A stretch of DNA of 64,000 bases from Fulvimarina sp040239565 (lineage in GTDB: Bacteria; Pseudomonadota; Alphaproteobacteria; Rhizobiales; Rhizobiaceae), in contig NZ_JBEHWS010000002.1 of the NCBI RefSeq assembly GCF_040239565.1, forward strand, positions 124,001-188,000, given 5' to 3'. This document shows positions 21,465-29,675 of this stretch, one piece after another. Position 1 is the stretch's first letter, and each line of letters opens with the position of its first letter. The translations under genes and the position numbers were made by a program. The notes beneath the pieces are model-generated. The model searched no databases, had not been told where the DNA came from, and saw only the letters and a list, made by a program, of their open reading frames with translations.

Positions 21465-21929
21465 TCATGCCGCAGCCGTCTTCGCTCCGGCCGTAGCTCG
21501 CTGCTTCACTTTCCGAGCGACCTCTTCGAGCGTTGCCTGAAGGCGATTGGGTTGAGTGAGCGTCATCAGCTGTTCCGGCGCGTACCGGGCGACAATATAT
21601 TCGCGTCGCTCGGAGAGGGCGATCAGATGCTGGACTGTTTTAAGGCGCAGCCTCAGATCGGATTTCAGAACGAGCTCCGTGCGCTTGGCGAAGTCGTGGT
21701 GAAGACCGCGGATGACAGACGGTTCGATACCATCGAGCAGCAACCAGACATTGAGATAAAGCTCGATCGCGTGGATCGCGGCGAGACGAAATGGGGCTCC
21801 AGTGATTGATCCGCCAAATCGCCCGAGCTTGACCAGAGCCTTAGCGGACGACCGATATTCTTCCGCCAAACGGAGAACATCTGCCGGATCCGTCTCGCTT
21901 CCGGGGTATGGGTCTGCTTGTAGCACCAT
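21465..21929 (-). CDS. Conserved hypothetical, HEPN-like helical protein
   Basis: A 154-residue, mostly helical cytosolic protein. The segment LAEEYRSSAKALVKLGR...RLAAIHAIELYLNVWLLLDG resembles the helical core of HEPN-like proteins, but the RNase motif Rx4-6H is not evident. The C-terminus is basic and Ala-rich. No toxin or nucleotidyltransferase partner lies beside it, so I do not call a toxin-antitoxin pair. Single gene, divergent from the DUF3072 gene. Confidence 0.6.
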   Translation of the reverse strand: MVLQADPYPGSETDPADVLRLAEEYRSSAKALVKLGRFGGSITGAPFRLAAIHAIELYLNVWLLLDGIEPSVIRGLHHDFAKRTELVLKSDLRLRLKTVQHLIALSERREYIVARYAPEQLMTLTQPNRLQATLEEVARKVKQRATAGAKTAAA

Positions 21930-22062
21930 GTCATAAAGTCTCGTGCCGAAAACCCAAAGATATTGCTACCGTGCCGGACTATTGAGATGACACGACATTC
22001 ATTTTCGGAAGGTCGGTAAATCGACCCGATAGAAAACGCGTCAATTTGACAGTTTCGGTTCG

Positions 22063-22087
22063 GGAACCTCGCCGCTTTCAGAACATT
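22063..22087 (+). promoter_or_regulatory. Possible EcfG-type promoter of the DUF3072 gene
   Basis: GGAAC at 22063-22067, then CATT 16 nt on. The rhizobial general stress sigma factor EcfG reads GGAAC-N16/17-CGTT, so one base deviates. It lies about 35-60 bp ahead of the DUF3072 start. A weak prediction. Confidence 0.25.
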
Positions 22088-22121
22088 TCATGAACAATCG
22101 AAACGAGTTTGGAGTCTCACA

Positions 22122-22340
22122 ATGTCCGATGCACCGAAGGTCGATGCCCCGTCCAATGCCGAGAAAGATCCAGAGGATTGGACCACCGGAAACGAGCCGA
22201 TGACGGGCGCGCAGGCGTCCTATCTGAAGACGCTGTGCGAAGAGACCGGGACGCCGTTCGACGAGACGCTCGACAAGGCGAATGCCTCGATCATGATCGA
22301 CAAGCTGCAAACGGTGAGCAACCGCGTCGATGGCGAGTAA
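22122..22340 (+). CDS. DUF3072 small protein
   Basis: A 72-residue acidic protein. The C-terminal part (PMTGAQASYLKTLCEETG, FDETLDKANASIMIDKLQ) matches the small DUF3072 family of helical proteins, whose role is unknown. The start follows GGAG by about 8 nt. It stands alone between divergent and unrelated genes. Confidence 0.85.
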   Translation: MSDAPKVDAPSNAEKDPEDWTTGNEPMTGAQASYLKTLCEETGTPFDETLDKANASIMIDKLQTVSNRVDGE

Positions 22341-22468
22341 CAGCCATGAGCGTTCGTCCCGACCGATGATGTAAACGCTGCGGCAAGGGCTCGCACCGTG
22401 CTTGCCTCTCTTGAAGGAAATTAGAAGCATTCCAGACTCTTTGCCATTGGATGCAAGGAGTCTGGCTC

Positions 22469-23773
22469 ATGAGCCTGGTCGGCAATGTCGGTGATCTGTT
22501 TTTCGAGGACGAGGAAAATCGGGTCTGCAAGGACATTCCCGAAGACGCTTGCCGGGATCAGCCGCAGAATGCCGGGCTCCATCTCCTCAGCCTCACAGCG
22601 ACGAAATCGGGCGATGGGCTTCTCGATCCAAAGCTGATCCTGCCCTGGCTTCTGCAATCGGTTGGGGCGCCGGGCGCCGCTATTGGCCTTCTGGTTCCGA
22701 TCCGCGAGTCGCTGGCGCTGTTACCGCAAATTTTCGTCGCACATCGAGTGCGTCAGCTGAAGCAGCGAAAATGGGTCTGGGCGCTCGGGAGCGCGATCGA
22801 AGCGGCGGCGATCTTCGCGATGGTCGCCTGCCTCCTCGCGCTGGAGGGAGCCGCAGCCGGATGGTCGGTCGCTGGGCTTCTGGCGATCTTTGCGCTTGGC
22901 CGTTCGCTTGCCTCGGTGTCCTACAAGGACGTTCTGGGCAAGACGGTCTCGAAGACCAAGCGCGGGTCGATCACCGGGATGGCGGGATCGGTCGCAGCCG
23001 CCGTCGTACTCGCCTATGGCGGAGCGCTCGCGCTCGATATCCTGCCACTGGAACAGACGGTGCTTCTCGTTGGTCTCGGCGTCGGTGGCGCGCTTTTCGC
23101 TATCGCAGCATTCTCCTTTACCCTGCTGGTCGAGGTTGCCGGGGCCAATGAAGGTGCCGAGAACGGGTTCAAGGCCATCAAGACTTACGGTCGGCAAGCA
23201 TGGGAGGACCAGCAGTTTCGGCTCTTCGTCATCACGCGTGCCTTGCTGACGGTGACGGCCCTCGCCCCGCCCTATCTGCTTCTCTCGGCGGGCGAGAATG
23301 GCGACCGCGCGCTGGGCACGCTCGGCAGCTTCGTGCTCGCCTCCTCGATCGCCGCGATCCTCGGCTCCTATGTCTGGGGTTCGCTGTCGGATCGATCGAG
23401 CCGGAGGGTGCTGATCTATTCCGCCATTGCAGGCTTCGTCGTGCTGGCCGCTTCTGCGGCGATCGCAATGATCGAAAGCGCGCGAGACTGGTGGCCGCTT
23501 GCCGCGCCCTTCGCGCTCTTCCTGCTGATGCTCTCCTATCAGGGCGTACGGCAGGGTCGGAAAATCCATCTCACAGACATGGCGAAGGCTGAGGACAGGG
23601 CCGTCTACACGGCAGTCTCGAACACGATGATCGGCATCGTGCTCCTCGTCATGGGCGCTTTCGGCTTCCTCGCCGATCAGCTGGGTTCGAGCTTTGTGCT
23701 CGGCGCCTTCGCCGCGTTCTGTCTTGCTGCGGTTTTTGTCGCGGCGCGTCTTGAAGAGGTTCAGGAGGGCTGA
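22469..23773 (+). CDS. MFS transporter
   Basis: A 434-residue membrane protein with an N-terminal cytosolic stretch of about 40 residues, then around ten to twelve hydrophobic helices; the central loop and the GSLSDRSSRR motif fit a major facilitator. Substrate unknown. The ATG at 22469 has AGGAG 8 nt upstream (22456-22460); the earlier in-frame ATG at 22451 lacks a site. Its 3' end overlaps the 3' end of rimM by 13 bp on the other strand. Confidence 0.82.
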   Translation: MSLVGNVGDLFFEDEENRVCKDIPEDACRDQPQNAGLHLLSLTATKSGDGLLDPKLILPWLLQSVGAPGAAIGLLVPIRESLALLPQIFVAHRVRQLKQRKWVWALGSAIEAAAIFAMVACLLALEGAAAGWSVAGLLAIFALGRSLASVSYKDVLGKTVSKTKRGSITGMAGSVAAAVVLAYGGALALDILPLEQTVLLVGLGVGGALFAIAAFSFTLLVEVAGANEGAENGFKAIKTYGRQAWEDQQFRLFVITRALLTVTALAPPYLLLSAGENGDRALGTLGSFVLASSIAAILGSYVWGSLSDRSSRRVLIYSAIAGFVVLAASAAIAMIESARDWWPLAAPFALFLLMLSYQGVRQGRKIHLTDMAKAEDRAVYTAVSNTMIGIVLLVMGAFGFLADQLGSSFVLGAFAAFCLAAVFVAARLEEVQEG

Positions 23774-24318
23774 TTGGCCTCGTCCTCGGCGTCATCGTCA
23801 TCCGGGCTTTCGACGAGACCTGCGGCGAGCGGATCGACCCTTAACACACCGGCTTCGAGATCGAGTTCCGGCACGGCGGTTTCGGAAAACGGGATCATCA
23901 GCGTCGCCCCCTCCTCCGGTGCGACCTCCAGAATGTCGCCGGCCCCGAAGTTGTGGACCGCGACCACGATGCCGACCGCCTCGCCGGACACGGTCTCGAC
24001 TGCCAGCCCTTCCAGATCGTCTAGATAGAACTCGTCACGCTCTTCCGGTTCCGGCAGCAAGGCGCGCTCGACGAAGAGCTCGCGGCCGTTGAGCCGTTCG
24101 GCGTGATTGCGGTCGTTCACCTCGTCGAACTTTACGACCACGACGGTCTTCTGCGCTCGAGCCGACTTTACGGTGTACCGGTTGCCCTTTTCGTCCTCCA
24201 GCGGACCGTAGGCGCCAAGATCGGTCGGCTCCTCGGTGTAGGATTTCACCCGCACCTCACCGCGCACGCCATGAGCGCCGCCGACGATGCCGAGGAGAAC
24301 GGGATTTTCAAGCTTCAT
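23761..24318 (-). CDS. rimM: Ribosome maturation factor RimM
   Basis: Assists 30S subunit assembly by binding S19. The 185 residues have the N-terminal RimM beta-barrel (LLGIVGGAHGVRGEVRVKSY) and the PRC-barrel (DEFYLDDLEGLAVET, GAGDILEV, LMIPFSETAVPELDLE). The last 17 residues are an acidic tail. The usual partners rpsP, trmD and rplS are not in the window immediately downstream, since the MFS gene converges on it. Confidence 0.95.
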   Translation of the reverse strand: MKLENPVLLGIVGGAHGVRGEVRVKSYTEEPTDLGAYGPLEDEKGNRYTVKSARAQKTVVVVKFDEVNDRNHAERLNGRELFVERALLPEPEERDEFYLDDLEGLAVETVSGEAVGIVVAVHNFGAGDILEVAPEEGATLMIPFSETAVPELDLEAGVLRVDPLAAGLVESPDDDDAEDEANQPS

Positions 24319-24344
24319 TGAGAACCGACCGGAATGCGCGCCAA

Positions 24345-24370
24345 GAAAAAGCCCCGCCGGATGGCAGGGC
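24345..24370 (-). terminator. Intrinsic terminator of the frcBCA operon
   Basis: Reading the minus strand, GCCCTGCC-ATCC-GGCGGGGC forms an 8-bp stem with one G-U pair and a 4-nt loop, followed directly by a run of T. It lies about 47 bp after the frcA stop and just ahead of rimM. Confidence 0.8.
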
Positions 24371-24416
24371 CTTCTCCATAATCATTCGCAATACGGCGTC
24401 AAAGCCGGAATCCGGC

Positions 24417-25205
24417 TCAGGCTGCTTCCATCGAAGCTTCGGGCTTCTTCGCGCCGGTCATCAGCGCGACCGCATCGTTCATCGAGGCCTGCTTTGGATC
24501 AATGACGCAGAGACGCTTGCCGAGCCGATGGACGTGGATGCGATCTGCGATCTCGAATACATGGGGCATATTGTGCGAGATGAGCACGATCGGCATGCCG
24601 CGCGAGCGGACATCCTGGATCAGCTCCAGCACCTTGCGGCTTTCCTTGACGCCGAGCGCTGCCGTCGGCTCGTCGAGAATGATGACCTTCGAACCAAAGG
24701 CCGCAGCTCGAGCGACGGCGACGCCCTGACGCTGGCCGCCCGAAAGCGTCTCTACGGCCTGGCTGATGCTCTGAATGGTCATCAGGCCGAGATCGTTGAG
24801 CTTTTCGCGTGCGATCTTTTCCATCTGGTCCCGATCGAGCATGCGAAGATACTTGCCGAGAAACCCCTGCTTCCGGATTTCCCGACCGAGGAACATGTTG
24901 TCGGCGATCGACAGCGCCGGCGACAGGGCAAGCTGCTGGTAGACCGTCTCGATGCCGGCTTCCCGCGCCTCGATCGGCGAGGTGAACTTCACGGGCTTGC
25001 CGTTCAGCTTGATCTCGCCCTCATCCGGCACCACGGCGCCGGACACGGCCTTGATCAGGGATGACTTGCCAGCGCCGTTGTCGCCGATCACGGCGAGAAT
25101 CTCGCCGGGATAAAGATCGAAGTCGGAGCGGTCGATGGCGGTGACGCGGCCGTAATGCTTGACGATGCCGCGTCCCTGCAGGACCGGGGTGGATTTCTCA
25201 CTCAT
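24417..25205 (-). CDS. frcA: Sugar ABC transporter ATP-binding protein (FrcA-like)
   Basis: ATPase of a CUT2-type sugar importer. A single nucleotide-binding domain of 262 residues, as in FrcA, rather than the double domain of RbsA. Visible: Walker A GDNGAGKSS, signature LSGGQRQ, Walker B VIILDEPTAAL and the switch His in VLISHN. The ATG at 25205 overlaps the permease stop by 4 nt. Last gene of the operon; a terminator follows. Fructose (with ribose/mannose) as substrate is inferred from resemblance to the Sinorhizobium Frc system. Confidence 0.9.
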   Translation of the reverse strand: MSEKSTPVLQGRGIVKHYGRVTAIDRSDFDLYPGEILAVIGDNGAGKSSLIKAVSGAVVPDEGEIKLNGKPVKFTSPIEAREAGIETVYQQLALSPALSIADNMFLGREIRKQGFLGKYLRMLDRDQMEKIAREKLNDLGLMTIQSISQAVETLSGGQRQGVAVARAAAFGSKVIILDEPTAALGVKESRKVLELIQDVRSRGMPIVLISHNMPHVFEIADRIHVHRLGKRLCVIDPKQASMNDAVALMTGAKKPEASMEAA

Positions 25206-26272
25206 GCCGAGATCCTCCGGATCCATTGGTCGATTGCCACCGCCACGATGATCAGCCAGCCCGTGGCGAAGAGCTGCCACAGGACATCGACGCCGGCGAG
25301 GCGGAGGCCGGAATTGAAAACGCCGACAATGATGGCGCCGATCAGCGGGCCGAGAATTGAGCCACGGCCGCCGAAGAGCGAGATGCCGCCGATCACCACA
25401 GCGGTGATCGATTCAAGGTTCGCCTCGAAGAAGGATTGCGGCGAGATCGATCCGACGCGGCCGATCGATGCCCATGCCGCAATGGCGCAGATAACGCCCG
25501 ACAGAACGTAGACGGCAATCAGCGTTCGGTCGGTGCGAATACCCGAAAGATCCGCCGCCTCCTTGTCGTCGCCGATCGCGTAGATGTGGCGGCCGAAGGC
25601 GGTGCGATTGAGCACGAACCAGAGAGCGCCGAAGATCACGACCATGAGGACGACGCCCCAGGTAAGCACGGCACCGCCGAGGTTGAACCGCTCGCCGAAG
25701 AGTTTCAGGAGCGGCGCATCGGCATCCAGCGTCTGGGAGCGGATGGTCTCGCGGTTCGAGAAATAGTAATTGAGCGCCAGGAAGATGTTCCAGGTGCCGA
25801 GCGTCGTGATGAAGGGCGGCAGCTTGACCTTGGTGACGAGCACGCCGTTAAGCGCGCCGGTGCCGGCGCCGCAGAGAAGGCCGATCACGATCGAGATCGG
25901 GACGGGCATGCCGAGTTCGACGGAGAGGCGGCCCATGATGACCGAGATCATCATCATGACGGCTGCGACCGAAAGATCGATGCCGGCGGTGAGGATGACG
26001 AGGCTCTGCGCGGCGGCAAGAATGCCGACGATCGCCACCTGCTGCATGATCAGCGACAGGTTGAAGGCGGAGAAGAAGTTCGGCGAAACGAGGCCGAACA
26101 CCACCACGGACATGACCAGAACGATGACCGGAACCATCGTCGGATTGCCGTGCAGAAAGTGCTGGGTGTTGCCGAGGGCGCCCCTGTGTTTCAGTTCGAA
26201 GGCCGCGACCGAAGTGTCGCTGTCGTTCAGGGAGGCTTCGTAGTCAGCTCCCTTGCCGCTGGTTTCGCTCAT
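25202..26272 (-). CDS. frcC: Sugar ABC transporter permease (FrcC-like)
   Basis: Inner-membrane permease of the CUT2 family, 356 residues with about ten hydrophobic segments. Family features include LVILTAGIDLSVAAVMM in the middle and the C-terminal FGGRGSILGPLIGAIIVGV. A 30-40 residue charged N-terminal tail precedes the first helix. It is separated from frcB by 204 bp holding two strong hairpins and coupled to frcA by a 4-nt overlap. Confidence 0.92.
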   Translation of the reverse strand: MSETSGKGADYEASLNDSDTSVAAFELKHRGALGNTQHFLHGNPTMVPVIVLVMSVVVFGLVSPNFFSAFNLSLIMQQVAIVGILAAAQSLVILTAGIDLSVAAVMMMISVIMGRLSVELGMPVPISIVIGLLCGAGTGALNGVLVTKVKLPPFITTLGTWNIFLALNYYFSNRETIRSQTLDADAPLLKLFGERFNLGGAVLTWGVVLMVVIFGALWFVLNRTAFGRHIYAIGDDKEAADLSGIRTDRTLIAVYVLSGVICAIAAWASIGRVGSISPQSFFEANLESITAVVIGGISLFGGRGSILGPLIGAIIVGVFNSGLRLAGVDVLWQLFATGWLIIVAVAIDQWIRRISA

Positions 26273-26308
26273 GACGATCGGATCTCCGAAAAGATTGAGG
26301 ATGTCCGC

Positions 26309-26423
26309 CCGGCAAGTCGACGAAATTGATAGGTATCAAGATGTCAGCTTGCCGGGGGCATCGGCGGCACCGGTGACCAGGGACGATCCATTTTCACCCC
26401 CGCGCGCCCTGGAAAGGCGCGCG
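26309..26423 (-). other. Two intercistronic hairpins between frcB and frcC
   Basis: Hairpin 1: CGCGCGCC/GGCGCGCG, 8 GC pairs with a 7-nt loop (26401-26423). Hairpin 2: CCCGGCAAG/CTTGCCGGG, 9 pairs around 30 nt (26309-26356). No T-run follows, so these are not full terminators. Such structures after a binding-protein gene commonly stabilise the upstream message and lower downstream expression. Confidence 0.65.
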
Positions 26424-26476
26424 ACGGCTAGATCAAATGGTCGACACGGGCCTGCCGTTCTGCATGAAGCCCAATA

Positions 26477-27505
26477 TCAGCCCCAGCAGCGGTCGAGACC
26501 TTCCTCGACCGAAATCGACTCGACACCGTCGACCGGCGCGTCCGTCACGAGATTGACGCCCGTGTTGAAGAAATCGAGGCCCTCGGAGGGCTCTGGAACG
26601 GACTTATCCTCGGCGTACTGTGCGATCGCTTCGACGCCCTTGGACGCCATATCGAGCGGGTACTGCTGCGAGGTCGCGCCGATGACGCCGTCCTGCACGT
26701 TCTGGACGCCAGGGCAGCCGCCGTCGACCGAGACGATGAGGACGCCCTCTTCCTTGCCGAACGACTTGAGCGCTTCGTAGGCGCCGGCCGCGGCCGGCTC
26801 GTTGATCGTGTAGACGACGTTGATGTTCGGGTCCTGCTGAAGCAGGCTTTCCATCGCGCTGCGGCCGCCTTCCTCGTTGCCCGATGTCACGTCGTGGCCG
26901 ACGATGCGCGGATCGTCCTCGTCGCCAATCGTGTTTTCGTCCTTGACTTCGATGCCGAAGCCCTGAAGGAAGCCCTGGTCGCGCAGGACGTCGACCGACG
27001 GGGCGGCCGGCGAGAGATCGAGCATGGCGATCTTGGCGTTCTCGGCTTCATCGCCGAGCGTGGCCTTGGCCCACTGGCCGATGAGTTCGCCGGCCTTGAA
27101 GTTATCCGTCGCAAAGGTTGCGTCGGCCGCGTCGATCGGCTCGAGCGGCGTGTCGAGGGCGATGACGAGAATGCCGTTGTCACGCGCCTGCTGAACGACT
27201 TCGGTGATCGCCTTGGTGTCGGATGCGGCGATCAGGATACCGCTGGCGCCAGCCGCGATGCAGCTTTCGACCGCCTGAACCTGAGTCTCGTGGTCCCCAT
27301 CGACCCGGCCCGCATAAGTGGAGAGTTGAACGCCGAGCTCTTCAGCCTTGGCCGTCGCACCTTCCTTCATCTTGACGAAGAACGGGTTGGTGTCGGTCTT
27401 CGTGATGAGGCAGGCCTTGGTGCTGCCGTCTTGCGCGGCCGCGGGCATTGCGAAAGCGGCGGCCGCGACGAGCGCAGTCGTCCCGAGAAGCGTGCGGAAT
27501 GTCAC
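26477..27505 (-). CDS. frcB: Sugar ABC transporter substrate-binding protein (FrcB-like)
   Basis: Periplasmic binding protein of the ribose/fructose type (peripla_BP_4), 342 residues. A signal peptide (MTFRTLLGTTALVAAAAFAM...AAAQ) is followed by ACLITKTDTNPFFVKMKEGA, the family's sugar-contacting start, then GILIAASDTKAI and VIALDTPLEPIDAADATFAT. First gene of the frcB-frcC-frcA operon, divergent from a ROK regulator. Substrate identity rests on resemblance to Sinorhizobium FrcB. Confidence 0.92.
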   Translation of the reverse strand: MTFRTLLGTTALVAAAAFAMPAAAQDGSTKACLITKTDTNPFFVKMKEGATAKAEELGVQLSTYAGRVDGDHETQVQAVESCIAAGASGILIAASDTKAITEVVQQARDNGILVIALDTPLEPIDAADATFATDNFKAGELIGQWAKATLGDEAENAKIAMLDLSPAAPSVDVLRDQGFLQGFGIEVKDENTIGDEDDPRIVGHDVTSGNEEGGRSAMESLLQQDPNINVVYTINEPAAAGAYEALKSFGKEEGVLIVSVDGGCPGVQNVQDGVIGATSQQYPLDMASKGVEAIAQYAEDKSVPEPSEGLDFFNTGVNLVTDAPVDGVESISVEEGLDRCWG

Positions 27506-27597
27506 GTGAAAATCCTCCCTGTGATGATAGTCGGCACGGCCTTTGGAAGGCCTTAAACCGGTGCCGCCCGACCTCCCTGGCGCGAGCGTTCTAACGA

Positions 27598-27626
27598 AAA
27601 GAACACCGAACCCAGGCGGCTGTCAA
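27598..27626 (-). promoter_or_regulatory. Putative sigma-70 promoter of frcB
   Basis: On the minus strand, TTGACA (27626-27621) is followed after exactly 17 nt by TTCTTT (27603-27598). The -35 box is perfect, the -10 weak, which would suit regulated expression. It lies about 95-120 bp ahead of the frcB start. Confidence 0.45.
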
Positions 27627-27690
27627 TATATAATTCATGAAAAGTTATTTATTGTGCGCGTGCCATTTTCCGGGCATTTTGAACCCGGTG

Positions 27691-27719
27691 AGAGCATGCT
27701 TTTTGACAGAGCATGCTCT
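27691..27719. promoter_or_regulatory. Tandem palindromic operators, frc / ROK regulator
   Basis: AGAGCATGCTCT (27708-27719) is a perfect 12-bp palindrome; AGAGCATGCTTT (27691-27702) repeats it with one change, 17 bp centre to centre. A TTGACA hexamer (27703-27708) is wedged between. They lie in the divergent gap between frcB and the ROK gene, the expected place for the ROK operator. Confidence 0.6.
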
Positions 27720-27762
27720 ATCGGAGACGGCTATACAATGCCGAACCGAAGGGAGACTTAGG

Positions 27763-28977
27763 ATGTCGGATATCTCCACGGAGGGACAAGCCCTCGACGG
27801 CAGGGCCCGCGGATCGAATCAGTCGGGCCTAAGAGCTCATAACGAACGCGCGGTTCTGTCGCTGATTCGCCGCCGTGGCGAGATGGCAAAAGCCGACATC
27901 GCGCGCAGTACCGGGCTGTCGGCGCAAACCGCTTCGGTCATCATGCGCTCGCTGGAGCAGGAGAAGCTCGTCGTGCGCGACGAGCCAAGGCGCGGCCGCG
28001 TCGGCCAGCCCTCCGTGCCCATGCGGCTCAATCCGGAGGGGGCTCTCTCCTTCGGTCTGAAGATCGGCCGGCGCTCGAGCGAACTCGTCATGATGGATTT
28101 CGTGGGCAAGATCCGGCTGAGCCGTGTGGAGCGCTACAACTATCCGAAGGTTTCCGAAATCTGCCGCTTCGTCGAAGAGGCCCATCGTGAACTGACGGCG
28201 GAAATCGAACCTCATCTGCAGGAACGGATCACCGGGCTCGGCGTCGCAATGCCCTTCGAGCTCTGGTCCTGGGCAGCCGAGATCGGCGCTCCCGAAGAGG
28301 AAATGGCGCCCTGGCGCGATTTCGTAGCGGAGACCGACCTTGGTGAACGCACCGGGCTCTCCGTCTTCGTCGCGAACGACGCGACGGGCGCCTGCGCAGC
28401 GGAAAACGTGTTCGGTGGGGCCGATTGCGCCGATTTCGTCTATTTCTTTGTCGGCGCTTTCGCCGGCGGCGGCATCGTCATCAATGGCGACCTGATACCA
28501 GGCCGGCTCGACAATGCCGGCGCACTCGGTTCACTACCCATACCGCGAGAGAGTGGCGGTGCGGGCCAGCTGATCGAATTTGCCTCGGTCAACAAGCTCG
28601 AAAACCTGATTCGCGATGCAGGCGGTGATCCGACGGCGATCGTCGGCGACGAAGCGGCGTGGGACGGGCTCGGCGATGTCCTCGATCGCTGGATCGACGA
28701 AGCCGCCCATGGGCTTGCCTATGCCACACTCTCCGCAAGCGCGGTTTACGATTTCGAGGCAGCCGTCATTGACGGTGCCCTGCCCCGGCCTGTGCTCTCA
28801 CGGCTGATCGAGGAGACGCGCGAGAAGTTCGAGGGCCTCAATCACAAGGGGCTTTCGCCTGTGGAACTGAGGGCCGGCACAGTCGGACCGAGCGCGCGGG
28901 TTCTGGGCGCCGCCAGCCTGCCGCTCTTTGCGCGCTTCCTGCTCGACCAGCGGGTACCCTATGCGGAGAGAAGCTAG
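27763..28977 (+). CDS. ROK-family transcriptional regulator (likely frc repressor)
   Basis: A 404-residue protein with an N-terminal winged helix-turn-helix (NERAVLSLIRRRGEMAKADIARSTGLSAQTASVIMRSLEQEKLV, residues about 26-70) and a ROK sugar-kinase-like C-terminal domain (FVANDATGACAAENVFGG, FVYFFVGAFAGGGIVINGDL). In the ROK core the usual metal-binding Cys cluster is not obvious. The ATG at 27763 follows GGGAG. Its divergent position makes control of frcBCA and of itself likely; the inducer would be the transported sugar or its phosphate. Confidence 0.9.
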   Translation: MSDISTEGQALDGRARGSNQSGLRAHNERAVLSLIRRRGEMAKADIARSTGLSAQTASVIMRSLEQEKLVVRDEPRRGRVGQPSVPMRLNPEGALSFGLKIGRRSSELVMMDFVGKIRLSRVERYNYPKVSEICRFVEEAHRELTAEIEPHLQERITGLGVAMPFELWSWAAEIGAPEEEMAPWRDFVAETDLGERTGLSVFVANDATGACAAENVFGGADCADFVYFFVGAFAGGGIVINGDLIPGRLDNAGALGSLPIPRESGGAGQLIEFASVNKLENLIRDAGGDPTAIVGDEAAWDGLGDVLDRWIDEAAHGLAYATLSASAVYDFEAAVIDGALPRPVLSRLIEETREKFEGLNHKGLSPVELRAGTVGPSARVLGAASLPLFARFLLDQRVPYAERS

Positions 28978-29002
28978 ACCTTTCATTATCTTGCGATACT
29001 GA

Positions 29003-29026
29003 ACGATACATTTCGTAATGGATCGT
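29003..29026. promoter_or_regulatory. Near-perfect 24-bp palindrome, candidate TetR-type operator
   Basis: The arms ACGATACATT and AATGGATCGT around TCGT match in 20 of 24 positions when compared with the reverse complement (two mismatched pairs). Two direct CGATAC copies overlap its left arm. It lies 26 bp after the ROK gene and about 70 bp before the RcnB-like gene, so it could control the latter; no TetR gene is adjacent. It could also act as an RNA hairpin. Confidence 0.4.
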
Positions 29027-29094
29027 CCCGGCATCTTCTGAATTTCTGATCGTGGAAGGGATCATCATCGATCTCGGGATTCAGGAGTTCAGGA

Positions 29095-29484
29095 ATGCCC
29101 CGCTCGTTCATCAAATCCATGGCAGTCGCCCTCAGCCTCGCCACGGCTCTGCCGGTCGCCACGACGGCTCCGGCCTTTGCCGATCCGAGCCGACACGCCG
29201 AGTCGCGCCACTATCGTAACGACATCCGCAAAGAGCGCCGCGAGTTCAGGCGGGAAGTCCGTCGTGATCGCCGGGACGCACGGCATGAGCGTCGCGTGGA
29301 ACGGCGTTGGCATCGCGGTCGCGCTCTGCCCTCAGCCTATCGCGGCCACGTCGTTTCGGACTGGCGCAGCCACGGCCTTGGCCGTCCGCACGATGGCCAG
29401 CGCTGGGTTCGCGTCGACAACGAATACCTGCTGATTTCGGCCGCGACCGGCGTCATCGCGAGCATCATCGCATCCGCCCGCTGA
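29095..29484 (+). CDS. RcnB-family secreted protein
   Basis: A 129-residue protein with a signal peptide (about residues 1-29, ending APAFA), a strongly basic Arg/His-rich middle (RNDIRKERREFRREVRRDRR) and the RcnB-type C-terminus with GQRWVRVDNEYLLISAATGVI. RcnB proteins are periplasmic and linked to nickel/cobalt homeostasis in enterobacteria, but most alphaproteobacterial members are uncharacterised. AGGAG lies about 9 nt before the ATG. A strong terminator follows. Confidence 0.82.
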   Translation: MPRSFIKSMAVALSLATALPVATTAPAFADPSRHAESRHYRNDIRKERREFRREVRRDRRDARHERRVERRWHRGRALPSAYRGHVVSDWRSHGLGRPHDGQRWVRVDNEYLLISAATGVIASIIASAR

Positions 29485-29514
29485 TCGGCATGTCCTGCAC
29501 CTGATTGGGATTGG

Positions 29515-29549
29515 AGCCGGTCGCTGATCGTCGCAGTGGCCGGCTTTTT
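29515..29549 (+). terminator. Intrinsic terminator after the RcnB-like gene
   Basis: AGCCGGTCGCTG pairs with CAGTGGCCGGCT (12 pairs, two G-U) around a 7-nt loop, followed by TTTT. It lies 31 bp after the stop codon. Confidence 0.85.
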
Positions 29550-29675
29550 CGGTTCAAGGATGCGGCGTCGAGTGTCGGTACAGATTTACATATTAACCGC
29601 CACGACACCGTCTGGTTGCGCTGACGTTCCGTCTCTCTAGGGTAGTAGTCATCGAAGCGATCAGGGACGCATAAG

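Noticed and set aside
21465..22340. Toxin-antitoxin pair made of the HEPN-like gene and the DUF3072 gene
   Set aside because: The genes are divergent, nearly 200 bp apart, and the HEPN RNase motif is not present.
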